Below, in pieces: positions 23,634 through 33,000 of a stretch of DNA of 64,000 nt (position 1 is its first letter; the number at the start of each line of letters is the position of its first letter). This DNA comes from Fallopia convolvulus (lineage: Eukaryota > Streptophyta > Magnoliopsida > Caryophyllales > Polygonaceae). Both the position numbers and the translations under genes were made by a program. The DNA lies in NCBI GenBank assembly GCA_964016875.1, contig OZ024722.1, positions 19,970,576 to 20,034,575 on the forward strand, given 5' to 3'. The notes beneath the pieces were generated by a model. That model was not told where the DNA came from. It did not search any database and saw only the letters and a program-made list of their open reading frames with translations.

Positions 23634-23826
23634 AGTAGGCAAGTTTGTGCGTCGGAGTGCTAATCGGGCCGCTCATTGGCTTAGTAGATGGCTTCCTCCG
23701 GCGTCTCCTCTTGTTCAATCTTGTAATTTCCATTTCCCGTTTGAGTTTTATGATGTATTGTCAGACGATTTAGTTGTTGTTTAATGAAGGTGGTGATTTT
23801 ATCAAAAAAAAAAAAAGTAGGCAAGT
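23634..23826 (+). mobile_element. 171-bp 5'-truncated LINE insertion
   Basis: AGTAGGCAAGT occurs at 23634-23644 and 23816-23826. The 171 bp between them read as the last residues of a LINE RNase H domain (GKFVRRSANRAAHWL, then a stop near 23780) and end in poly-A. The RSANRAAHWL run matches the RNase H C-terminal motif. This is a very short target-primed insertion. Confidence 0.8.
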
Positions 23827-24353
23827 ACCTCTTGATGGAGTGGTAATTGGCGCTAAGTCATTTAAGTATTTTTTCAAAAAATTATGATAATTTTTTTTGG
23901 CGGTGGTGAAAATATAGCAGAGAGGTTTGGGAGGATCAAACACCTCCGCTTCAAAAATACGAATTACTCTACATTATTTAAATTTAAGGGAAACTTGTAC
24001 TCCGAAAAAAAAACTTATTCGAAATGATATGTTTAAACTTTAAACTCTTTCACAGGTTCATTTAAATTTAAATGATACGAATTACTGCATCATTTAAATT
24101 TTTGTTAGATTATGGGAAAAATTCATTTATTTTCTAATAAAAATACTATTGTTATGTTTTATTAAATTAAAATCCAATTCCAATTTAGAAAGAATTATTA
24201 AAAAAATAAAAATACACTAAATAAATATATTATATAATTTAAATTTGACAAGTTAAAACCCCTGTCGGGATTTAACTTGACAAATGGTCTATTACCTTTT
24301 TACTAAAATTAATAGACAAAAAATTTAGTACGAGGGTCCATCTCTTGACCTTG

Positions 24354-24671
24354 TGCTTGTTTGGTTGAATGTGGGAAGTACAATTTCCAAAGAATTTAAT
24401 TCATGTGAAGTAATTTACATGAAGTTTCAAATCATAGGAATTTAAAAAACATGTTTGGTTAAAAATCTATTTCCTAGGAAATTATGTGGGAAGAAAATCT
24501 TACCCACTCCACCCTAAGTAATTTTATCACATTGAAATGTAGGAATTGAGAAATCCATGGAAGTTAAAAATCATGGGTTTTTCAATAGCTAATATTCAAC
24601 CAAACATGTACTTTATTAACTTCCTGGGATTTTTCAACTTCATGTGAATTTGTTTAACAACCAAACAAGCA
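24354..24671. mobile_element. MITE with TGCTTGTTTGGTTG termini
   Basis: TGCTTGTTTGGTTG at 24354-24367 is repeated in inverse as CAACCAAACAAGCA at 24658-24671. The 318-bp interior has no coding potential and contains further near-palindromic words (CATGTTTGGTTAAAA, TCAACCAAACATG). I could not settle the target-site duplication, so the superfamily (PIF/Harbinger or hAT) is open. Confidence 0.6.
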
Positions 24672-24916
24672 TGTGATTAAGGATTCATTTGGCATCATAT
24701 TAAAGATATCAGATAACAAGTATGGGTATGTGATTGATACTTATATCTTTTATTTGATATATTATAGATATGAGATATCTCTTATTTAGTAAAATTTAAT
24801 TTTAATATCATGTATCAAATCTTAAATTTTCTAAAACTTAGTATTTCAAAGCTTCAAAAGTCTTTAATGTGATAAAAATAAGTAATTTTAATAAAAAAAA
24901 TCAACACCCTTAAACC

Positions 24917-26802
24917 AAAAGCCATAAAACCTCAAATATTTCGGATGCCTAATCATCAATTCAAGAGTCTCGAAGAACACGTTCGAGCCATTACTATAGA
25001 AAACAGATAGCCAACTATCCCTATGGAAAGCAAATTCATTATCTCAAATTGGAAGAAGCACTCTCATCAACACAACCTTAGCCACAAAACCATACTACAC
25101 CATTCAAAGCTTCATGCTACCAGAAAAAATGCTTAATGAGCTTGACTCCATAAATCGGAATTTTTTTGGAACAAATCAGATGACTATTTGCCCATGATAG
25201 GATGGGATAGGATTTGTAAATCGAAAAAGAAGGGAGGACTTGGATTACGAAAAGCTAGTCACATGAACAAAGCACTACAGATGAGACTCCTTTGGAAAAT
25301 ACTAGCATAACCGGCTAATTTCTGGGTCCGCATTATTAAGGAAAAATATCTCAAAGACAAAGGCCTGTTACAATATGTCTGCACTAAAAATTGTTCATGG
25401 CAATGGAAGAAACTAATAAATCTAAGAGAAGACTTCAAAAAAGGTCTTTTATGGCAAGTGGGGGATGGGAAGTCAATTCGATTTTGGAAAGATATATGGG
25501 TGAGCAAGCACCCCCTTAAAGAAGAGTGTCATAACATTGCAGGGAGTGACAGTGATATATCTATAGCAAATTTCATAGATGATAACAGGAAATGGAAGAA
25601 GAGGAACTAAGAAATTTTTTACCTATCGAATGGGTCGAAAGAATTTTGTCAGTAACAATCCCTAAAAACCAGATTCAAGATAGATTATATTGGCACCCAA
25701 GCAAGAATGTATGGTTTTCCACTCAATCGGCCTTTGCCCTAATATCGAATGAATTAACCATGAATGATTGAGAATTTAACTGAAACTTGACCTAATGCCT
25801 AAAATAAAAATGTTTTTATGGAAGATATGTATCAAAGGCCTCCCTACTAAAGACCTCCTTATACAAAGACATATAGCTGTCACTTCAGAATGTCCATTAT
25901 GCAGTCACCAAAATGAGACAAATGAGCATCTGTTCTAAGAATGCCCCTTCACTACACAGATAATAAATTCAATCGATCCTCAATTTTCTGACATTCTAAG
26001 AGACATATCACATAGCCATAACACATTGCCTCAAATCATTCAGAATTTAAAGAAGACATTACCGCAAAAGACTCTATGTCATCTGTTTACTGCCTGGTGG
26101 GAATATGGTTCTGGAGAAACCAAGTGGTTTTCAATCAAGACAACACTGGGCCATGTAGGAGTGTTGAGGAATTCATTCAAAACCATACCATGTGGTGGAA
26201 TAAAACAAAGAATATTGACGACGAGGCTAATGTTTCATCCAGAGTGCAGCAAACGAGGCCACGAAAATACAAAAGGAAATGGAAGAAACCTCAAAATGGA
26301 TATGTCAAAATAAACTTTGATGGATCGAAAAAAGCCAATGGAAAAGAAACTGCGGCGTTTATCATAAGAGACCAATTGGGAAACAACATTAGCATGAATG
26401 CAAAGAAAAGTGATTACTGGACAGTGGAACAAGCAGAAGCAATGGGAGTTTTTCAGGTTGTACAAGAAGCTCATAGAAGGGATCTTCGACACATAGAAAT
26501 TGAAGGCGATAGTCTAATTGTGATCAAGTCGCTTAAGGGAAGTCGATCCAGCCCTTGGACAATAGACATGTTAATAGCAGACACTTTGGTTATGTTGCAG
26601 TCTTTCGAGGGGGTCATTACCAAACATATCCCTCGAGAATGCAATTCTGTGGCTGATTTGATTGCTAAACTACACCACGATTGTAGTATCAATCAGATTA
26701 TATACCATGGAGGGGTCCTGACCCTCATCCGTAAGGATGCCCTAGGCTGACCTAGTCTGCCTAATTTTTACCTATTCAAAAAAAAAAGCCATAAAACCTC
26801 AA
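24917..26802 (+). mobile_element. 5'-truncated LINE with target-site duplication
   Basis: AAAAGCCATAAAACCTCAA occurs at 24917-24935 and 26784-26802 and brackets a 1.85-kb insertion (24936-26783) ending in poly-A. The insert encodes only the 3' part of ORF2. The end of the reverse transcriptase region comes first (GGLGLRKASHMNKALQMRLLWKIL, with a TAG after it at about 25308), then a connector with several stops, then RNase H at 26076-26750. It is a close relative of, but distinct from, the LINE at 13738. Confidence 0.88.
26076..26750 (+). pseudogene. LINE RNase H domain, open fragment
   Basis: The plus-strand frame of 224 codons contains the plant LINE RNase H signature: KINFDGSKKANG, VEQAEAMGVFQV, IEIEGDSLIVIKSL and IPRECNSVADLIAKL. 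It ends GVLTLIRKDALG, nearly the ending of the RNase H at 19001. The D-E-D-D residues are kept, but no upstream reverse transcriptase is intact, so it is a relic domain. Confidence 0.8.
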
Positions 26803-26862
26803 TTCAAAGAACACTACTCCCAAATTCAAAAAAAAAAAAAATTCAACGAACAATATTAAAAA

Positions 26863-27055
26863 TGTAACACCCCGATAATTTATAAGGGATTGAGGTGTCC
26901 CCATGTCAACAAGAGCTCTTCCTTTTCAGGATTCGAGTGAGGACAAAAAACTCTGAAGTTAAGCGTGCAAGGGCAAGAGTAGTACCGGATGGGTGACCTC
27001 CTAGGAAGTTCTCGGGTTGGCATGGGATTGCGCTTCTAAGGCCTCGGGTCTTACA
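26863..27055 (+). repeat. Cassandra LTR 1, full 5S-like promoter
   Basis: This LTR is 193 bp. The 5S-like part spans about 26941-27015, with box A AGTTAAGCGTGC at 26957-26968 and box C GGATGGGTGACCTCCT within 26987-27008. Both boxes are intact; differences from 5S RNA are single substitutions. Confidence 0.85.
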
Positions 27056-27172
27056 AATGGTATCAAAGCCGACTCTGTGTTACGAGTTGGCTTGGCCTAG
27101 AGGGCGGTCACTCGACCGAGAGGGCGGTCCTTAGGCCTTGACGAGGACGTCAAGTGTTTAAGTGGGGGAGAT

Positions 27173-27350
27173 TGTAACACCCCGATAATTTATAAGGGAT
27201 TGAAGTGCTCCCCATGTCAACAAGAGTTCTTCCTTTTCAGGGGTCGGGTGAGGACAAAGAACTCTGAAGTTAAGCGTGCAAGGGCGAGAGTAGTATGGGA
27301 AGTTCTCGGGTTGACATGGGATTGTGCTTCTAAGACCTCGAGTCTTACCA
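27173..27350 (+). repeat. Cassandra LTR 2, box C deleted
   Basis: This LTR is 178 bp, with box A intact at 27268-27279. Relative to LTR 1 about 18 bp are missing at 27295, removing most of box C (GGATGGGTGACCTCC). The adjoining TGGGAAG agrees with true 5S RNA better than LTR 1 does (TAGGAAG). Confidence 0.82.
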
Positions 27351-27935
27351 AAAGCATAAAAAATATTGGAAATTTACTCAAATCTCCAAAATACCCAGCA
27401 GAAAGATCAAAAGCACCAGTATCGATTTCTCCCATGGTGGTTAGAGGCGTGAAGGCGGTGCTCAGATGCAGTTCGATGACGCTAAATCTCAACAAGGGAG
27501 AAATGCATAAAGACGAGGTGTTACGGGGCAGTATGAACTCTAAATTTTTAGATTTGAAAATCGTCAACTAATGAGAGCGGATGAAGCATGAACTCCTTCC
27601 CATTTGCTTTAGTGAGGAATAAAGAAAAGACGGGGGCTTGGAGAGAGAAATGAAAGAGATGGGGGAGAGGAGGAGAAAACAAATATGGTTCGTATACCCC
27701 ATATTGTTATATATCAAATTTGAGAAAAAAAATGATATTCTGATATCAAAAAATATCGCTAGATACCCATATCTTATTATGCCAAACATCATATGTGGGT
27801 ATCAATGTAGGGGTATAACCAAGTGTTTTTTTAACAATATTGAGGATATTTAAGTCAAATCAAGTGGTTTTTTAATTTTTAAGACAAACTCTAAAATGAC
27901 AAGTTTATCCGAACTGAGAGAGTAATATATATATA

Positions 27936-29089
27936 AGGGTGTCAATTGGGTAGGTCGGGTCGGATTCGGGTCGGTACATTTCGATTTCGCGTAAGTTCGG
28001 ATCTAGGTCAAATTCGAATATTTTTAACAATCAGGTTGGACCATTTCGGGTCGGATGCTCAATAATCGGGCAAAGTCAGGTTTTCGGGTCAATTTCGGTT
28101 GAGTTATTCGGTTTTCGGTCCAACTAGATTTTGGATAAGTCGGGTTTTGGGTTTAGTCAGATTTCAGATCTAGTCGGATTAACAGATTTCGTGTGAGTCG
28201 AATTTCGAGTTTGGACGACTTTTGGGTTAATCGGATTTTAGGATATCCGAATTTCAACTGAGACCATATATTGAATGATGATTTTTATACTTTAATTACT
28301 CTAGGGTAGACCTGTCAATCGGGTCGGGTCGTGCGGGTTCGGGTTAGGTCATTTCGGGTTCGGGTTGAGTCGGGTTCGGGTCGTTACGGGTCACGGGTTA
28401 AACCGGGTCGGGTCAATGCGGGTTTTCGGGCGGGTCGGGTTGACCAGCGGGTCAAAAACATAGAATTTTTTATGATTATTAAAATAGATTTTTAATTAAA
28501 CAATAATATTTAATTATTAAATATTATTTTTATGTATTTTAATAATAAATATATTATATTTTTTAAAATAAATTTTATACATTTTATAAATATACTAAAT
28601 CGGTCAACCCAACGGGTTTCGGGTTCGGTTGATTTCGAGTTTCGGGTTCAAACTTTCGGGTCTTGACCCTAAAATTATCGAGCAGGTCGGGTCGGGTTAG
28701 CAGGTTCGGTCAGCTTTTGACAACTCTACTCTAGGGTCTAAATATTTAATGTAACATTTAAATTAAAAACATAATTATATTAAATAATCACTATTATTAA
28801 TATTTTAAAATATAATGTAGTTTTCAAATGATATCTAGTCGAATAATTTGAGATTTTTGGATAATCTCGGGTCGGGTAACTTTAGGTTTTCGGATGATTT
28901 CAGGTTGGATAGTATAAGATATCGGGTTGAATTGGCCTATTCTATTCAGATATAATCACTTTCAGATTTATCTCAGGTTCGGACTTTTTACCGTCGGGTG
29001 AAACCAGTTTTGAGTATACACTTTTTTGGTTTTTCGAATGTTGGTGGATCTGGTTGGTTTTTCAAGTCGGTTCAAATTATGACAACCCT
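27936..29089. mobile_element. CGGGT-rich MITE, outer copy
   Basis: AGGGTGTCAA at the left and its near inverse TTATGACAACCCT at the right bound about 1.15 kb of degenerate CGGGTCGGGTT/TTTCGGGT words. The flanking 11-mers (27925-27935 and 29090-29100) agree at 8 of 11 positions but are simple sequence. A related insertion lies inside it. Confidence 0.45.
28297..28737. mobile_element. CGGGT-rich MITE, inner copy with 11-bp TSD
   Basis: TACTCTAGGGT occurs at 28297-28307 and 28727-28737 and brackets a 419-bp insert. The insert begins AGACCTGTCAATCGGGTCGG and ends TTTTGACAACTC, so TGTCAA/TTGACA lie near both ends in inverse orientation. An 11-bp duplication fits Mutator-type transposases (9-11 bp). 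The interior is CGGGTCGGGTTCGG-rich at both ends and AT-rich in the middle. Confidence 0.7.
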
Positions 29090-29101
29090 AAATGTATGTA
29101 G

Positions 29102-29830
29102 GGGTAAATTACATAAAAACTACCCTTAAATTAACATGTTTTTCGGAAAATCACCCGTAAAAAGCTAAATTTCAGTAAACCACCCATATAAATAAAAGTC
29201 TTTCATTTAAGCACCCATAACCTAACATTATCAACTCACCGTTAGCTAATTATAAGAAAAGACATAATTCCCTTATTCCTCTTTCTTTTCTAAAAATAAA
29301 TAAATTTTCTTTTCTTTAGAAACAGAAAAAAATGTTACAAATAACATAGTTTTATCATCTAATGAAATGTTGATTTATTGCAACAAAATAAATGTACCTA
29401 ATTGCAGATTGTTGGTATGTAACGTGTTATTTCTAACATTTTGATTCAATTAGTAATATTACTATATTATATGAGCAAGTCAGTTGCATTTTCCCATTTT
29501 TTAATTAGTACAGGTTTCAATTTTAGAAAAATGATTTTTTTAAAATTAGTACATCAAATTGATTAATTAAAACAAATAGTTAGTTGGCTCCAATGCAAGT
29601 GAATTTAATAAACGTAATAGAGAGGAGTGATTGTGATGTTACAATCCTAGAAGGATGAGGGTAAGAATGTCTTTTCCATTAATTAGTTAACGATGGGTTA
29701 ATAATGTTAGGTTTTGGGTGGTTAAATGAAAGACTTTTCTTTATATGGGTGGTTTACTGAAATTTAGCTTTTTAAGGGTGGTTTTATGAAAACTAAGATA
29801 ATTTAAGGGTGGTTTTGTGTAATTTACTCT
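29102..29830. mobile_element. long-TIR MITE (about 150-bp arms)
   Basis: The left 150 bp (GGGTAAATTACATAAAAACT...) are matched in inverse by the right 150 bp. Shared words include CACCCTTAAATTA, AGCTAAATTTCAGTAAACCA, GTCTTTCATTTAA and CCTAACATTAT. The roughly 420-bp centre is AT-rich and non-coding. Target duplications could not be fixed. The element lies about 250 bp upstream of the VPS15 start codon, so it probably forms part of that promoter region. Confidence 0.75.
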
Positions 29831-30080
29831 ATGTACTCTATGTAGGGAGATTCTGAAGCGTGACACGTCATGCCTTCCGCCAAGTGCCTCTCCGGTCTGC
29901 ACAATCGTGCATTTCTCCAGCCAGATTTGCGTGTCGTCGTCTCTCTTTCGGTTTTGGTCACAAAATAGACAATCAATCCCATCCGCTTCGACAGAGGAGG
30001 GATCGCGCTGTAAGCTGAAGAAGAAGACGCAGTAGCAATGGAAGACTGAAAAAAAGAAGCGAAGCGAAGCGGAAGTGAGA

Positions 30081-33000
30081 ATGGGGAACAAGATCGCTCG
30101 GACAACGCAGGCTTCGGCGACAGAGTACTACCTCCATGACCTCCCGTCCTCCTACAATCTAGTGCTCAAGGAAGTTCTAGGGCGCGGCCGATTCCTCAAG
30201 TCCATCCTGTGTAAGCATGACGAGGGCCTCGTCATCGTCAAGGTTTACTTCAAGCGTGGCGACCAAATCGATCTCCGTGACTACGAGCGCCGTCTCTTCC
30301 GCATCCGCGACATCTTTCGATCCCTCGATCACCCCCATGTCTGGCCCTTTCAGGTTTGGGGCTTTTCTTCTTCCGACTACGATTTCGATTGTTTCAAGTT
30401 TTAGGGTTTGTGTAATTGGCCTGTAAATGGTTGATTTTGCACAGTTCTGGCTGGAGACTGATAAGGCTGCGTATCTCCTGAGACAATACTTCTTCAATAA
30501 TCTTCATGATCGCCTGAGCACCAGGCCTTTTTTAAGCCTGGTTGAGAAGAAATGGCTTGCTTTCCAGGTACCTCCACTTGAAAGATATTCGATTTTGATA
30601 TTTCGGGCTGGTTGTTTTTTTTACTGAACTTTTCGGCGCCTGTAAACTTGTTGCAGCTATTATATGCTATTAAGCAGAGTCACGACCATGGGATTTGCCA
30701 CGGTAATCTCCATTCTTCTCTTCAACAGGAATTTTCGTTAGTTTGTTTGGATTTCGATAGGTTAAGCCTACAGATGTCTAGATTGAAATTCAGTACAGAA
30801 TATGGGGTTTTTGTGTAGGTGATATTAAGTGTGAGAATGTCCTGGTCACTTCATGGAATTGGGTTTACCTTGCTGACTTTGCATCGTTTAAACCAACTTA
30901 CATACCTGATGATGACCCATCGGATTTTTCTTTCTTCTTTGATACCGGGGGAAGAAGGCTTTGTTATTTGGCTCCAGAGGTTGGTTTTCTTACTGATGAT
31001 TTCTTATAGTGGCAATATATATGTTAACAAATTTACTCTGCTATTTGCTTTTGCTCACTTATAAGAGGGATTATTATTGACGACTTTGGCATGATTTTAA
31101 TCCTTCAATTGAAATTTCTATTTTGAATTTGTGGTGGATGTGTCTACTTCTGCCCCCAAGTAACCTGAATGTAATCTTCTAGTTGATGCTTGGAGTCAAT
31201 GGCACAGTCTAAAGTTCACGAGTTCTAGAAGCAAACTTTTTGCATGCTCTGTAATGAGGCTAGAATAGAGGTATAAATCTGAAACTACTAACAACATTAT
31301 AAAGGAAAAAGTGCTATGGCCTGAAATCATATGTTATTGCTGATGCTTGAGTTCAATTTCTCCCTAGGAATTGGACAACTAGTTTGGGGGCTCAATGAAT
31401 GCTCACAGTTTTTGAGACTACTGTTGATAGAGATTGAATTGCGAAACATACAAAAACTCAGTCAGATTATATGATTATTGCACAAATCCTCCCCACGGAA
31501 CCAAGGGAAACAGAAGGATCCCAAGGCCCAAATTCCTAAGGCCATTGGTCGAGGCAACCACTCTAGATAAGGCAACAAGCCTTACAAAAACATATATTTT
31601 TCTGGATAACTAAAACTACAACAGCCTAATGCCCTTAGGGCTCGTTCGGTATTGATATCAGATATTGGATATCGGTACGAGTATCGATATTAGGTATGGG
31701 TATGAGAATTGTATCAATATATGATGTTTGGTATGTTGAAGATATCAGTCATATCTGTTGTTTGGTAGAGTCAAATTTGATATTGGGTATCAAATTTTTA
31801 ACTTTAGCAAATTAACTTTATAATCTTTAAAATTAATTTCAAATTCGGGACCTATAGATTTTCACAAAGGATAAATTTCAAAGTCGGTTGCACCAACTTT
31901 TAAAACTTGTATCATACCCAAATCTAAATAATGGCTTGTAAAAATTTCAAAGAATAAATTTTAAACTAAGGAAAGTCGAGACCTATGTGTTTTTACAAAG
32001 AACAAGTTCTCAAATCTAGAAATGGAGATGGAAGCCAACGACAGGAGAACAAGTTCTCAGATCTAGAAAGATGGGTAGGCCGAAAAAGAGCTGGAAGGAA
32101 GTTATAAAACAGGAGAACAAGATTGCAGTGGCGGAGCGGTAGTGGTGAAGACTTGGAGGGAGTGCCTTCCCTTTTAATGTCTTGCTTGTTTTCTTTCCCT
32201 TTTAGTTTCTTCCATGTTTCCCGGTGTTTTCTTGCGTTCCTTTTTGCTTTTTTGCCCCTTTAGTTTAGTCTTTTGCCTTTTGCTTTTGCTTTGGACCCGC
32301 CAGATATACACTCCCGACATCCACTCGGGGTAAGGGTACGTACATCTTGACCCCCAGATCCCGTTCGTATCGTGATCTACCTATGTTGTATTTTTCATAT
32401 GGTTATTAGTAAGATGAAAAAAATTGAAAATTATACCCTTTTTCGTAATTTTATCCCTTTCATTTTATTCTTCAGCTCATAATACTGAACACCAAACTAG
32501 CTTTTTTTACTGATAAATTCAGTTTTAGCTCCAGCTACACATTCAGTTTCATCTCCGGCTCCGGTTCCAACTCGTTTTACTGAATAGAGCCTTAAACAAT
32601 TGGTTTTGTTGTTCGGGATTTGTGTTTTCATGATGCCTGTTGAAATGATCCTATCTTCATGTTGCTATCTAAAATGATTAATGATACCCCACTTCTTTTC
32701 TCTCCCAACTACTACTAGGACAACTCATTCGTCATTAATTATTACTAGCATATTTGAAATACCAAGACTAAAAGAGCTAAAATAACATCTTACATCAATA
32801 ACATTTTGGATTGGAGGGAGTACAAATATTATGTAATAATGGATGGATTTTTAGGCCTCATTCATGATTCATGAATGCCTGATGCTATGTATGCTCTTCT
32901 ACAATGTAAAAATTTCTGTGTTGCTATGTTACTCCAGTATAAGGATGCGTATATTCTTTTTTAACTTGTTGCTTCTTGTCCAGAGATTTTATGAGCATGG

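Larger units (their letters stand above)
26863..27350 (+). mobile_element. Cassandra TRIM retrotransposon with 5S rRNA-derived LTRs
   Basis: Two short LTRs starting TGTAACACCCCGATAATTTA (26863-27055 and 27173-27350) flank a 117-bp interior. The interior starts with TGGTATCAAAGCC, a tRNA-Met-type primer-binding site, and ends with the polypurine tract AAGTGGGGGAGA. Each LTR carries a stretch close to the 3' two-thirds of plant 5S rRNA. This is the definition of Cassandra, a non-coding retrotransposon whose LTRs hold a pol III-type internal promoter. The flanks AAAAA and AAAAG are a possible 5-bp target duplication. It has no ORF, as expected. Confidence 0.88.

Noticed and set aside
26936..27030. 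A genuine 5S rRNA gene
   Set aside because: The 5S-like sequence lacks the 5' third, sits within two LTRs with primer-binding site and polypurine tract, and is explained by Cassandra.
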